Under the pieces are notes generated by a model that saw nothing but the letters and a program-made list of their open reading frames with translations, had not been told where the DNA came from and did not search any database. 64,000 bases of DNA from positions 1,240,001 to 1,304,000 of the forward strand of contig NZ_JH651379.1 of the NCBI RefSeq assembly GCF_000260115.1, given 5' to 3'. Origin of the DNA: Galbibacter orientalis DSM 19592. Lineage in GTDB: Bacteria; Bacteroidota; Bacteroidia; Flavobacteriales; Flavobacteriaceae. The position numbers and the translations under genes are program-made. This document shows, piece by piece, positions 13,231 through 22,511 of the stretch. How positions within the stretch are numbered: position 1 is the first letter of the stretch; each line of letters opens with the position of its first letter.

Positions 13231-14388
13231 ATGGATAAAAAAATTGCAATTACTGCACTTTCTTCAATTTCTGCACTTGGAAGTGTTACTCAAGAAATTT
13301 GGAACAATTACCTTAATAAAAATCATTTTTTAAAAGAACACGACTTTAATTCTCAAAAGGCTTTAGTAGCTTCTTTGTCGGACGAAAGTAAAGACAAAAT
13401 AGAGGCTTTAAGAGTCTCGGATATTAAATATAAGAGTTTAGATAATTCTGTTTTGTATGCTATGTTAACTGCACGTGATGCGGTAAAGCAAGCAGGATGG
13501 GAAACTGGAGATGACTTCGGAATTAATATTGGTTCCTCACGTGGAGCAACTGCTTTATTTGAAAAATACCATGAGGAATATTTAAAAGAAGGGAAATCTA
13601 GTACGCTTGCTTCTCCTACAACTACTTTAGGTAATATATCTTCTTGGTTGGCGCACGACTTACAATCTGAGGGGCCAGAACTTTCGCATTCTATTACTTG
13701 TTCTACTGCTTTGCATGCGCTTGTAAATGGTGTGGCATGGTTAAAAAGTGGGATGAGTACTAAGTTTTTGGTAGGCGGGAGTGAAGCGAGTTTAACCCCT
13801 TTTACTATTGCTCAAATGAAGGCTTTAAAGATTTATGCTGAAAACAATGGAGATACGTATCCATGTAAGGCATTAGATTTTAATAAAAATCGAAATACAA
13901 TGGCTTTAGGAGAAGGTGCTTCGGTTATTTGTATGGAAACAGATACTAGTAAAAAGGTCTTGGCTTATGTTGAAGGAGTAGGATATGCTACGGAAGTACT
14001 TAAACACAATATTTCTATTTCTGATGATGCTGAGTGTTTTCAGAAATCGATGAAAATGGCATTAAAAAATACTAATTTAGAGGAAGTAGATGTTGTAGTG
14101 ATGCATGCGCCAGGAACTATTAAAGGAGATAGTACCGAGGTAAAAGCAATAGAAAAAGTGTTTGGAAACGTAATGCCTGCTTTAACAACCAATAAATGGA
14201 AAATAGGCCATACCTTTGGAGCTTCTGGTTTATTGAGCTTAGAGCTAGGTGTTTTAATGATGCAACATCAAAAATTTATTGAAGTTCCATATATTGAACA
14301 TACAGTAAAACCAAAACAAATAAAAAAAGTTTTAGTTAATGCCGTTGGTTTTGGAGGCAATGCAGTAAGTGTATTGTTGTCTCTTTAA
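13231..14388 (+). CDS. Beta-ketoacyl synthase (KAS II-like) of the biotin locus
   Basis: Thiolase-fold condensing enzyme of 385 residues. The catalytic triad is complete: Cys157 in SITCSTALHA, His292 in MHAPGTIKGD, and His327 in KIGHTFGASG. The protein is shorter and more diverged than housekeeping FabF (no long N-terminal RRVVVTG motif), so a specialised substrate is likely. It lies 217 bases upstream of bioB on the same strand, which suggests, by inference only, a role in making the pimeloyl precursor. It is not the KAS III-like BioZ. Confidence 0.85.
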   Translation: MDKKIAITALSSISALGSVTQEIWNNYLNKNHFLKEHDFNSQKALVASLSDESKDKIEALRVSDIKYKSLDNSVLYAMLTARDAVKQAGWETGDDFGINIGSSRGATALFEKYHEEYLKEGKSSTLASPTTTLGNISSWLAHDLQSEGPELSHSITCSTALHALVNGVAWLKSGMSTKFLVGGSEASLTPFTIAQMKALKIYAENNGDTYPCKALDFNKNRNTMALGEGASVICMETDTSKKVLAYVEGVGYATEVLKHNISISDDAECFQKSMKMALKNTNLEEVDVVVMHAPGTIKGDSTEVKAIEKVFGNVMPALTTNKWKIGHTFGASGLLSLELGVLMMQHQKFIEVPYIEHTVKPKQIKKVLVNAVGFGGNAVSVLLSL

Positions 14389-14525
14389 CTATGTTTTTAA
14401 AAGAAATTGAAATTTTTTTATACAAGAGAAAATTGTGTTTGAAGGGAAGTTAACCAAATGGAATTACTATTTTTGAATTTTAAAATGAAGTTGGCTTAGG
14501 GATTGAGAGGTATGTTTGAGCTCTT

Positions 14526-14582
14526 CCTGATTTTTTATCAGGGAAGCGAGTAACGAAAGCCCGACCAGACTTTTTTGTCTGG
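14526..14582. promoter_or_regulatory. Two tandem stem-loops in the bioB leader
   Basis: CCTGAT-T5-ATCAGG (14526-14542) and CCAGAC-T6-GTCTGG (14565-14582) are perfect 6-bp hairpins with T-only loops. Each is followed by GGAAGC or a close variant. They end 23 bases before the bioB start. They could be transcript-stabilising or attenuating structures or a dispersed repeat. No known biotin riboswitch exists to compare with. Confidence 0.4.
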
Positions 14583-14605
14583 GAAGCCCCGAAATATTAG
14601 TTTTT

Positions 14606-15706
14606 ATGAGCGAAATAAGACATAATTGGACGCAAGAAGAGATTTTAGAAATTTATAATAAGCCTTTGATGGAGCTGCTTTATGAGGCGGCAACCATCCA
14701 TAGGTTGCACCACGACCCGAATACGGTGCAGGTGTCTACGTTACTTTCTATTAAAACAGGGGGGTGTCCAGAAGATTGCGGGTATTGTCCACAAGCAGCA
14801 CGTTATCATACCGATATTGAGGGGAACGATTTAATGACGGTGCCACATGTAAAAGCGCAGGCATTGCGTGCAAAAGCGGCAGGAAGTTCTCGTGTTTGTA
14901 TGGGAGCAGCGTGGAGAAATGTAAAAGATGGTCCAGAATTTGACCAAGTTTTAGAGATGGTTCGTACCATTAATAAATTGGAAATGGAGGTTTGCTGTAC
15001 GCTCGGAATGATTACAGAAAACCAAGCACAACGTTTGGCAGAAGCAGGTTTATATGCTTATAATCATAATTTAGATACTTCTGAAGAATATTATAAAGAG
15101 GTAATTTCTACCCGTGGTTTTGAAGACCGATTAGAAACCATTGATAATGTTAGAAAAACTAATGTTACTGTTTGTAGTGGTGGAATTATTGGAATGGGAG
15201 AAAAAGTAGAAGATCGTGCCGGAATGTTGGTGGCACTTTCTACGTTGAGTCCGCAACCAGAATCGGTGCCAATTAATGCGTTGGTAGCTGTAGAAGGGAC
15301 ACCAATGGCTGAGGAAAAACCAGTAGAAATTTGGGACATGATTCGTATGGTGGCAACTACACGTATTGTAATGCCACAAACGCAAGTACGTTTATCGGCA
15401 GGAAGAACTCAAATGAGTAGAGAAGGACAAGCCATGTGTTTCTTTGCTGGTGCAAATTCTATTTTTGCAGGAGATAAATTATTAACAACTCCAAATCCAG
15501 ATGTAAATGAGGATATGGAAATGTTTAAAATGTTGGGGTTAAATGCGCAGAAGCCTTTTGTTAAAAAAGCACAACCAGAATCTGTTGACGCAGAAAAATC
15601 TCAGTACAAGCCCTTAGGAGAAAAGCCAAAATGGACGCGTCCAGGACATTCTATAGAAAGAAACGAATTGGCAAAAGAACAAGGAAAAACAGCCAAAATA
15701 GTATAG
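14606..15706 (+). CDS. bioB: Biotin synthase
   Basis: Radical-SAM enzyme that inserts sulfur into dethiobiotin. The 4Fe-4S cluster cysteines are in the CxxxCxxC motif GGCPEDCGYC (Cys54, Cys58, Cys61). YNHNLDTS, the second-cluster region (CSGG), and RLSAGR are family hallmarks. At 366 residues it is full length, with a charged C-terminal tail. It is the last step of the pathway whose other genes are bioF, bioD and bioA in this window. bioC/bioH are not seen. Confidence 0.97.
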   Translation: MSEIRHNWTQEEILEIYNKPLMELLYEAATIHRLHHDPNTVQVSTLLSIKTGGCPEDCGYCPQAARYHTDIEGNDLMTVPHVKAQALRAKAAGSSRVCMGAAWRNVKDGPEFDQVLEMVRTINKLEMEVCCTLGMITENQAQRLAEAGLYAYNHNLDTSEEYYKEVISTRGFEDRLETIDNVRKTNVTVCSGGIIGMGEKVEDRAGMLVALSTLSPQPESVPINALVAVEGTPMAEEKPVEIWDMIRMVATTRIVMPQTQVRLSAGRTQMSREGQAMCFFAGANSIFAGDKLLTTPNPDVNEDMEMFKMLGLNAQKPFVKKAQPESVDAEKSQYKPLGEKPKWTRPGHSIERNELAKEQGKTAKIV

Positions 15707-15833
15707 TCTAATTTATATAAAAGAACACCGTTTTTAAGGTTTAAACCATCACAATTGTTTGTAATTATAGTAGTTTATAGCCTATAATTGCAAACAATTT
15801 GTACTTTTATATAGTTTATTACAAGTTATTTTT

Positions 15834-16700
15834 ATGAACTTAAGAGAGATTCCTCGTTTAAAAACGATTTCTAAGGACGACTTTATTAAGCAGTATGTAA
15901 AACCTCAAAAGCCTGTTGTAATAGAGCAATTAACTCAAGATTGGCCAGCGTATAAAAAGTGGCATCTTAACTATATAAATGAGGTTGCAGGCGATAAAAT
16001 TGTTCCTTTGTATGATGACAGACCTGTAACGCATGAAGATGGTTTTAATGAGCCTCATGCAAAAATGAAAATGAGTGAGTATATTAACTTACTAGAATCA
16101 AAACCTACCAATTACCGTATTTTTCTTTATAATTTAATGAAAGAAGTACCATCATTGCAAACCGATTTTAAGTGGCCAGCTATTGGTTTGAAGTTATTTA
16201 AACAACTGCCAATGCTTTTCTTTGGAGGGGAAAATAGTAAGGTGTTTATGCATTTTGATATAGATTACTCTAATATTCTTCATTTTCATTTTCATGGGAA
16301 AAAGCAGTGTATTATTTTCCCACCTAGCCAGTCAAAATATATGTATAAAGTACCGCATTCTTTGATTTCTCGAGAGGATATTGATTTTGATAATCCAGAT
16401 TACAAAAAATGGCCAGCTTTAAAAAATGCAGAGGGGTATATAACTCATTTAAACCATGGAGAGATGTTGTATATGCCAGAAGGATATTGGCATTATATGA
16501 AATATGAGACGCCTGGTTTTTCTATGAGTTTACGGTCATACCCTAGAAAAGTAACGAGTCTTTTTAAAGCTACCTACAATGTGTTTGTTATGAGAAATTA
16601 TGATAATTTAATGCGTAAATGGAAAGGACAAGCTTGGATTGATAAAAAAAATGAACGTGCTATTATAGATACTCATAAAGAACTTGGAATAGAATCATAG
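15834..16700 (+). CDS. Cupin-like (JmjC/FIH-type) Fe(II) oxygenase
   Basis: 288-residue protein of the cupin-like domain family related to factor-inhibiting-HIF hydroxylases. The metal triad is visible as His140-Phe-Asp142 and His220 (MPEGYWHYM). The N-terminal PVVIEQLTQDWPA is the usual entry motif. It presumably hydroxylates a protein or small molecule using 2-oxoglutarate, and the substrate is unknown. It is a single gene, 127 bases downstream of bioB. Confidence 0.82.
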   Translation: MNLREIPRLKTISKDDFIKQYVKPQKPVVIEQLTQDWPAYKKWHLNYINEVAGDKIVPLYDDRPVTHEDGFNEPHAKMKMSEYINLLESKPTNYRIFLYNLMKEVPSLQTDFKWPAIGLKLFKQLPMLFFGGENSKVFMHFDIDYSNILHFHFHGKKQCIIFPPSQSKYMYKVPHSLISREDIDFDNPDYKKWPALKNAEGYITHLNHGEMLYMPEGYWHYMKYETPGFSMSLRSYPRKVTSLFKATYNVFVMRNYDNLMRKWKGQAWIDKKNERAIIDTHKELGIES

Positions 16701-16797
16701 AAACGGTTTAAGCTTTTTCTGCTTCCTGAAAAGAGCTCTATTTAATCAATCTCACTTTATCTCTTTTAAACAAAATAAATTCAAATAAGTTCTTGAT

Positions 16798-17085
16798 ATG
16801 AATTATTACGCCTTAACATATAAAACCGCTGATAACTATTTAGAAGAGCGACCAAAATACAGAGCTGAACATTTAAAATTAGCTACTGAATTTGTGGAAA
16901 AAGGATATTTAGTTTTAGGAGGTGCTATGGAGAACCCTGCCGATGAGGCTTTGTTAATTTTTAAGGCTGAAAGTGATAAAATAGCCATCTCTTTTGCTGA
17001 AAACGACCCATATGTTAAAAACGGACTTGTAAAATTGTGGAGCGTTAGAAAATGGAATGTGGTTGTAAATAGTTTTGAGAAATAG
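16798..17085 (+). CDS. YciI family protein
   Basis: 95-residue dimeric alpha/beta-barrel protein of the YciI/DGPF group: an N-terminal MNYYALTYKT strand, the RAEHLKLATEFVEKG helix carrying the conserved His, and the C-terminal DPYVKNGLVKLWSVRKWNVV. The function is not firmly known; the fold relates to muconolactone isomerase. It is convergent with recX. Confidence 0.85.
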   Translation: MNYYALTYKTADNYLEERPKYRAEHLKLATEFVEKGYLVLGGAMENPADEALLIFKAESDKIAISFAENDPYVKNGLVKLWSVRKWNVVVNSFEK

Positions 17086-17103
17086 GGGGTAGGTCTAAAC
17101 TTA

Positions 17104-17577
17104 TTAATCAATAAGCTCATTTACTTTATCGTATACTAAATGCGATTCCCAGCCACGGTATAATAAGTAATCTGCTATTTTTTTCTTTTTTTTAAAACGG
17201 TCCTTTTCTGTAATTTGATTAGCCCTTTTTTCTGCTAAGGCATGTAAAGTTTTATAGTAATCTTCTTCTGAAATTTCCTTCAAAGCTGTTTGAATATTGA
17301 ATCTCGAAATTTCTCGAAACTTAAGCTCGCGAACAATTCTGTTTTTTCCCCATTTTTTTATGTTGAATTTTCCCCGAGCAAAACTTTTGGCAAAGCGTTC
17401 TTCATTTAAAAAATTATGCGCTATGAGGTGTGCAATAATAGTGTCTATTGCTAAGGGAATCATTTTCATATCTCTTAACTTATTTACTACTTCTTTATGA
17501 CAACGGTCTTGGTAGGCGCAGTAACTCTCTAGTTTGCGTTTGGCTTCTTCAACGGTATACGACTTGACGTTATTCAT
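17104..17577 (-). CDS. recX: Regulatory protein RecX
   Basis: Predicted RecA modulator made of three-helix repeats: AKRKLESYCAYQDRCHKEV, LNEERFAKSFARGKFNIKKWGKNRI and LLYRGW near the end. At 157 residues it is a normal RecX. The start at 17577 (MNNVKSYTVEEA) is preferred over an ATG 15 bases further upstream, because family alignments begin near this point. Confidence 0.88.
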   Translation of the reverse strand: MNNVKSYTVEEAKRKLESYCAYQDRCHKEVVNKLRDMKMIPLAIDTIIAHLIAHNFLNEERFAKSFARGKFNIKKWGKNRIVRELKFREISRFNIQTALKEISEEDYYKTLHALAEKRANQITEKDRFKKKKKIADYLLYRGWESHLVYDKVNELID

Positions 17578-17650
17578 GGTGTAAAGGAACAAAAAAACAT
17601 AAACTTACTTCTAGAAAAATTAGGATATTGAAGCAACAATTAACTCACAA

Positions 17651-18162
17651 GTGATGATTAGTTACAATAAATCACAATTAAACACATCGAGACCAGAGTA
17701 TAAAGCAATGATAATAGGCTTTTGTTTGTTTTTATTTATTCCTATTATATTTTTTTCATTTTTGATTATTAATATGGAGTTTGAAGAACATATAATTTAT
17801 GGGGAAATAGCTGATTTTAAAATTATAAGTGATAGTCTAGTAGATACAAGTACTCATGGAGGTGATAATAGTGTCACTCATTTATGTAATATAGAAGGAT
17901 TAGATAAAATATTTTTGAAATCTGAAATAGTATTAATAGCTATTTAGATGAAAAGAATGAATTAAATTTTGTGAGCAATGTAAAAGGAGATACTGTAACT
18001 GTTAAAAGTATAGGTGAGGAGTCGGCCAAAATATTACAATGGAAAGATATAGAATTGAGTACTCCTTTAAATTTTTGGGGTAAGTTTTGGCTGTTTATTT
18101 TAATACTCCTAAGGCTCTCTTTTTTCTTATGTAAAACCATTTATTTAACAATAAAAATCTAA
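17651..18162 (+). pseudogene. Frameshifted small membrane protein
   Basis: A first reading frame (17651-17947) encodes a hydrophobic N-terminal segment and a polar stretch. The continuation (NSYLDEKNELNFVSNVKGDTV, then a second membrane segment) runs in the next frame to 18162. Reading 'LKSEI(V)' into 'NSYLDEKNEL' near 17930-17945 would give one protein of about 170 residues with membrane segments at both ends. Either a real one-base indel or an assembly error separates the halves. The family is not recognised. Confidence 0.6.
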
Positions 18163-18204
18163 TTACCCTTTTGAGTGCCAGCTTTAAAGCTCGTGCCAAG
18201 TATG

Positions 18205-18450
18205 AGTAAGAAGCAAGAAAAAGTAAAAAACACTCCCTATAATCCCCTCAAGGGGTAGTTATGCGGAGCAGAGCATGGTGTAAAAAAGGAGTCCGAATTA
18301 ATCCCCCCTTGGAAGGGGGCTAGGGGGATGTAAAACCCACGATGGTGCGCAATTGTATCGCATTCCAAAGGGGATTACCACACGAAAGGATTTGTGCGGC
18401 TAGGGTATTTGGGAATTATGTAATGGGCACGAGCGACACTTGAGCTACCA
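18205..18450. repeat. Intergenic repeat block upstream of the acetyltransferase
   Basis: Contains ATCCCCTCAAGGGG followed by AGTTATGCGGAGCA, then GGTGCGCAATTGTATCGC and ACGAAAGGATTTGTGCGG. The same phrases, slightly changed, recur at 19745-20130, on the other side of the next gene. It is non-coding. Confidence 0.65.
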
Positions 18451-18514
18451 TGGGGGAGGTAGATAACTAAAAGAATTTACTTATATTTAGTTTTACTAAT
18501 TTAACTAACCAATT

Positions 18515-19615
18515 TTGAAACAACTTAAAGAACGCTATTTATCGTTAGACGTATTTAGAGGACTTACTCTTTTTTTAATGATAATTGTTAATACTCCTGG
18601 CTCTTGGAGTTTTATTTATAAACCATTACACCATGCACCTTGGAACGGATTTACGCTAACCGATTTAGTTTTTCCTACCTTTTTATTTGTCGTAGGAAAT
18701 GCAATGAGTTTTAGTCTTAAAAAGTTTGAAGAAATAGGAAATACAGCATTTCTTAAAAAAGTTTTTAAGCGTACTTTCCTTATCTTTTTAATAGGATTTC
18801 TATTGTATTGGTTTCCATTTTTTAAAGATGGAGCATTAAAACCAATCTCCGAAACTAGAATATTTGGGGTATTACAACGCATAGCATTATGTTATTGTTT
18901 TGCAGCGCTTATACTTCATTATTGGAAACCAAAAGGAGCATTAATATTTAGTGTAATTGCCTTAGTTGGATACCATATAATTTTATTATTATTTGGAGAT
19001 CTTACTATGCAAGGAAATGCTGCTATAAAAGCAGATTTATGGCTAATAGGCTCTTCTCATATGTATAAAGGCGAAGGTTTTCCGTTTGATCCCGAAGGAG
19101 TTTTAAGCACATTACCTGCTATTGTAAATGTAATTGCTGGATATTTTGCTGGTGTTTTTCTTCAGCAAAAAGGAAAAACATATGAAGCTATTGCAAAACT
19201 AACTATGGTAGGTGGGGTATTAATTTTTCTTGCCCTAGGGTGGGATTTGTTATTGCCTATCAATAAAAAGCTCTGGACAAGTTCTTATGTTTTATTAACT
19301 GTGGGAATTGATGTTATGGTGCTCTCTATTTTAGTGTTTGTTATTGAAATTTTGAAGAAGCGGAGTTGGACCTATTTTTTTGAGGTATTCGGTAAAAATC
19401 CTTTGTTTATTTATATTCTTTCAGGGGTATTTGCAACCTTATTATTCACTTTTTCTATAGGAGAAAGTTCGGCTTATGGATGGATTGCTGAGAACGTATT
19501 TATGTCGTGGATGGGCAATCTATTTGGCTCTTTAATGTTTGCATTGGTTTTTACAATGATCCTTTGGTTAATTGCTTATTATATGGATAAGAAGAAAATT
19601 TATATTAAGGTTTAA
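18515..19615 (+). CDS. HGSNAT-like membrane acetyltransferase (DUF5009-type)
   Basis: 366-residue integral membrane protein related to heparan-alpha-glucosaminide N-acetyltransferase and bacterial NagX. The N-terminus RYLSLDVFRGLTLFLMI, the histidine loop HHAPWNGFTLTDLVFP and about ten membrane segments support this. It would transfer acetyl groups across the inner membrane to an amino sugar, but the substrate is not shown. The start is TTG, giving the usual short N-terminus before LDVFRG. It is flanked on both sides by related intergenic repeats. Confidence 0.85.
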   Translation: MKQLKERYLSLDVFRGLTLFLMIIVNTPGSWSFIYKPLHHAPWNGFTLTDLVFPTFLFVVGNAMSFSLKKFEEIGNTAFLKKVFKRTFLIFLIGFLLYWFPFFKDGALKPISETRIFGVLQRIALCYCFAALILHYWKPKGALIFSVIALVGYHIILLLFGDLTMQGNAAIKADLWLIGSSHMYKGEGFPFDPEGVLSTLPAIVNVIAGYFAGVFLQQKGKTYEAIAKLTMVGGVLIFLALGWDLLLPINKKLWTSSYVLLTVGIDVMVLSILVFVIEILKKRSWTYFFEVFGKNPLFIYILSGVFATLLFTFSIGESSAYGWIAENVFMSWMGNLFGSLMFALVFTMILWLIAYYMDKKKIYIKV

Positions 19616-19734
19616 GTAAATGTAGCTGTTTAAAAAGCAATTAAACGGTATGTGTTATTCTAAACTTGATGAAAGGTAGGGTTTGAGGGATTTTTAGAAG
19701 TTTGATATCTATAGTTTACTTTTTAGACAGCCAT

Positions 19735-20130
19735 ACATTATTCTTCCCGCTGGTGCGCGATTGTATCGCGTTCCACGAGGTATTATGACAAATTACATGC
19801 ATTTTTTTAGGAGCAATAAAGGATAACTACCACGCGAAAGGATTTGTGCGGAAACGGAGGTATTACTCGTAATAGAAGAAACGGTGGCTGAAATGAGGAA
19901 AAAGTGAAATAAACACCCTTACACCCCTATAATCCCCTCAAGGGGATAGTTATGCGGAGCACGAGTAAATTCCCCTTTGAAGAGGTTAGTAGATGCGGAA
20001 ACCCAAATCAAATTCCCCCTTTAAAGTGGGCTAGGGGGATGTCAGAATACACAAATAGTAAACAAGACTAGGGAAATACTATAACAATATAACACCTCCG
20101 CTGGTGCGCGATTGTATCGCGTTCCACAAA
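19735..20130. repeat. Intergenic repeat block downstream of the acetyltransferase
   Basis: The 590-base gap holds no gene. GGTGCGCGATTGTATCGCG occurs at about 19752 and again at about 20104. ACGCGAAAGGATTTGTGCGG (about 19831) and ATCCCCTCAAGGGG...GTTATGCGGAGCA (about 19933) match the block at 18205-18450. Confidence 0.65.
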
Positions 20131-20153
20131 ATAATAATAGTAGTAATAAATAT

Positions 20154-20203
20154 AAAACTACCGCATTTGGATATATTTATTAAATTCCAAATGCGGTAGT
20201 TTT
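20154..20203 (-). terminator. Strong hairpin terminator of creD
   Basis: Perfect 18-bp inverted repeat: arms 20154-20171 (AAAACTACCGCATTTGGA) and 20186-20203, with A/T runs at both sides. It sits three bases beyond the creD stop on its transcript. Confidence 0.85.
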
Positions 20204-20206
20204 ATA

Positions 20207-21553
20207 TTACTTATTCTCCCAATCTATTTTTTTAGAGAAATACATAATGGCAGCTAGAATTACAAATAATCCAATGCTTCCTACTAACAGTGCATAATCT
20301 TCTAATTGAATAATTACATATATAAATCCATATAAAGCAAATAGGGATATTCCGATTAAGGCCGCAAACTTGTTGCTTTTTAAGATGGATTTAGAATATA
20401 ATGAAACCAAGGCCAATACAGCAAGTGTTGCAATAACATACGCTTTTAAAAAGGAGCTATGTTCAGAAATAGATATCAGCAGGGTGTAATACATAACCAG
20501 TGCCAGTCCAATCATTACATATTGAAAAGGATGGATGTATACTTTACTAACTAATTGAATGAGTAGAAATACTAGAAATGTGAGTCCAATTACCAAGAAT
20601 CCATATTTTGAGGCACGTTCACTTTTAGCATATTCATTTACAGGTATAATAAGGTTTGCTCCAAATGCAAAGGGAGTTAAATCTGGCAGCGAGTTGTAAA
20701 AAGTTTGCTCAAATTGCCTGTTTATTTGCAACACTTTCCATGAAGCTTTAAATCCATCTTTTGAGATTTCTCTAGAACCATCTTCGGGTAAAAACATTCC
20801 GTCAAAGCTTGGAGATGCCCAGTTGGACGCTATGGAGGCTTTGGTTGTTTTCCCTATTGGAATAAACTTTACTGCCTCACTTCCATTAATTTTAAGTTCG
20901 AATTTAAAATTTATTGCTTTCTGGTTCATCATAGAAAAATTATCAATAGAACTACTTTCAATAGTGTTTAGTGCCGAATTGTTGTAAATTGGAGCCATAG
21001 AAAACTTCTCATTTCCTAACTCTGTCTCTACGGTATTTCGGATTCCTTTTAAATTTGATGTCTGAATAATAACAGTAGCTTTATTCCAAAGAATGTTCTC
21101 TGGTTGAAGAGCTTCCAATTCAAAATTAATAATAGGGAATTTTCCTTCCACAGTTATATCTGAGGTAAAAACAACCGACTTATAGATGCTTCTATTAAGA
21201 GGCTTAGTTTTTACTTTGGAATCTATATTTAACGTTTCCGGAAAAAAATAAGCGTAGTGAGTATATTCTTCCTTTTTAATATCATACAAATTGGTTTCGC
21301 TGTTTAAAGATTTAACTTCTTTTATTTCTTTATAAGGAACCTTTAGAATAGGTCCAGATATTATAATTTCATTTCCCCATTTATTGTTAATCTCACTTAC
21401 TACTTCTTCTTGCCTATGTTTGCGTTCTTTGATGAGGTCTTGTACAAATGCTAGCGGAATAAGTAAAATTAGAATTAACATCCCTACCGTAAACATTTTT
21501 GCAGTTATGGATTCTTGTATCCAGGTGACTAATTTGCTTCTTTTTTGTTCCAT
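20207..21553 (-). CDS. creD: Inner-membrane protein CreD
   Basis: 448-residue CreD family protein: an N-terminal anchor (SITAKMFTVGMLILILLIPLAF), a large periplasmic domain with VVFTSDI and FYNSLPDLTPFAFGANL, and a C-terminal bundle of about five membrane segments. In Flavobacteriia this gene often travels with a small winged-helix regulator and a membrane protein, as it does here. The molecular function is unclear; in Enterobacteria it is linked to envelope integrity. A palindrome shared with the neighbouring operon lies 18 bases upstream of the start. Confidence 0.92.
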   Translation of the reverse strand: MEQKRSKLVTWIQESITAKMFTVGMLILILLIPLAFVQDLIKERKHRQEEVVSEINNKWGNEIIISGPILKVPYKEIKEVKSLNSETNLYDIKKEEYTHYAYFFPETLNIDSKVKTKPLNRSIYKSVVFTSDITVEGKFPIINFELEALQPENILWNKATVIIQTSNLKGIRNTVETELGNEKFSMAPIYNNSALNTIESSSIDNFSMMNQKAINFKFELKINGSEAVKFIPIGKTTKASIASNWASPSFDGMFLPEDGSREISKDGFKASWKVLQINRQFEQTFYNSLPDLTPFAFGANLIIPVNEYAKSERASKYGFLVIGLTFLVFLLIQLVSKVYIHPFQYVMIGLALVMYYTLLISISEHSSFLKAYVIATLAVLALVSLYSKSILKSNKFAALIGISLFALYGFIYVIIQLEDYALLVGSIGLFVILAAIMYFSKKIDWENK

Positions 21554-21570
21554 TTTTGTTGTATTTAAAG

Positions 21571-21589
21571 TACTTTGAATTTCAAAGTA
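21571..21589. promoter_or_regulatory. Palindromic operator upstream of creD
   Basis: TACTTTGAATTTCAAAGTA is a perfect 8-bp inverted repeat with a 3-base centre, and is preceded by TTTAAAG. The same site with a different centre is in front of the regulator operon at 22512-22530. It probably binds the winged-helix protein encoded between them. Confidence 0.65.
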
Positions 21590-21605
21590 TATGATTAAAA
21601 AAATA

Positions 21606-21893
21606 TTAATTGATTAATTTTTCTAGCGCTTCTATATGTTTTTTAAATTCTAGTTTTCCAATTTTAGTGGCTTTATAATTGGTATGAGGTTTCCTGCCAA
21701 TAAAAGTTTTTTCTACGGAAATATATTCGGCTTTTTCAAGTGCTTTTAAATGACTCGCTAGGTTTCCGTCTGTTACATTTAAGAGTTCTTTTAAACGATT
21801 AAAATCGGCTGCTTCATTTACTGCTAAAACAGACATGATCCCTAAACGTACCCGATGGTCAAATAATTTATTTATGTTATCTATGATTCCCAA
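21606..21893 (-). CDS. Winged-helix transcriptional regulator
   Basis: 95-residue one-domain DNA-binding protein (MarR/ArsR-like, HTH_27 type): HRVRLGIMSVLAVNEAADFNRLKELLNVTDGNLASHLKALEKAEYISVEK contains the recognition helix, and GRKPHTNYKATKIG forms the wing. It has no ligand domain. Its start overlaps the end of the upstream membrane gene by 13 bases, so the two are translationally coupled. It likely represses its own operon and creD through the shared palindromes. Confidence 0.88.
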   Translation of the reverse strand: MGIIDNINKLFDHRVRLGIMSVLAVNEAADFNRLKELLNVTDGNLASHLKALEKAEYISVEKTFIGRKPHTNYKATKIGKLEFKKHIEALEKLIN

Positions 21894-22504
21894 TGTGATG
21901 CTTTTTTTTCTTCAACAAACATAATACTTCCGTAAATGATATGAAAAAGCCCAAATCCAATCATCCAAAACCAAAAACCATAACCAGGAAATGCAGCGCA
22001 AATAAGTCCTAAAATAATTTCAGCAATTCCTAAGTATTTTATATTTCCAATAGTATATTTTGATGCGTTAACAAGCGCCAGTCCATAAAAAATAAGCATA
22101 AGAGATGCTGTGAGACCGTAATGTTGACTATTTAATTTTAAAATGATATAAATACCACCAGTTACTAGTGGTATTAAAAAGTTTATAACTAATCTATAAG
22201 TAGTAATATCCCAAATTTTTGCATTGTGCTTTTTGGCTTTTCTAGAAGTTAAAAAAATAGCAGTAGCAATACTCAACACTAATACTAGTAACGCTATTAA
22301 AACTATTTCAAAAAACTTTGTGCTCCCATAATTCAATTGCTCGTGTGGTTTTGGAAAAAGATAGTAATAGGTAAATAGTCCGCCAATAATAGCGTAACAA
22401 CCTGCAAAAATTCCTGAAACACCACTAAGAGAGATAAATCTTGATGAGCGATTCATCATATCTTTAATGTGTCCTATATCTTTTAAATAATTATCGTTTG
22501 TCAC
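21881..22504 (-). CDS. Multi-pass membrane protein co-transcribed with regulator
   Basis: 207 residues with an N-terminal amphipathic stretch (KDIGHIKDMMNRSSRFISLSG) and about six membrane helices; the last one is followed by a short charged tail. This arrangement is typical of the uncharacterised membrane protein found beside winged-helix regulators in Flavobacteriia. It may act as a sensor or partner. It shares no specific enzyme motif. Confidence 0.75.
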   Translation of the reverse strand: MTNDNYLKDIGHIKDMMNRSSRFISLSGVSGIFAGCYAIIGGLFTYYYLFPKPHEQLNYGSTKFFEIVLIALLVLVLSIATAIFLTSRKAKKHNAKIWDITTYRLVINFLIPLVTGGIYIILKLNSQHYGLTASLMLIFYGLALVNASKYTIGNIKYLGIAEIILGLICAAFPGYGFWFWMIGFGLFHIIYGSIMFVEEKKASHWES

Positions 22505-22511
22505 TTTAAAG

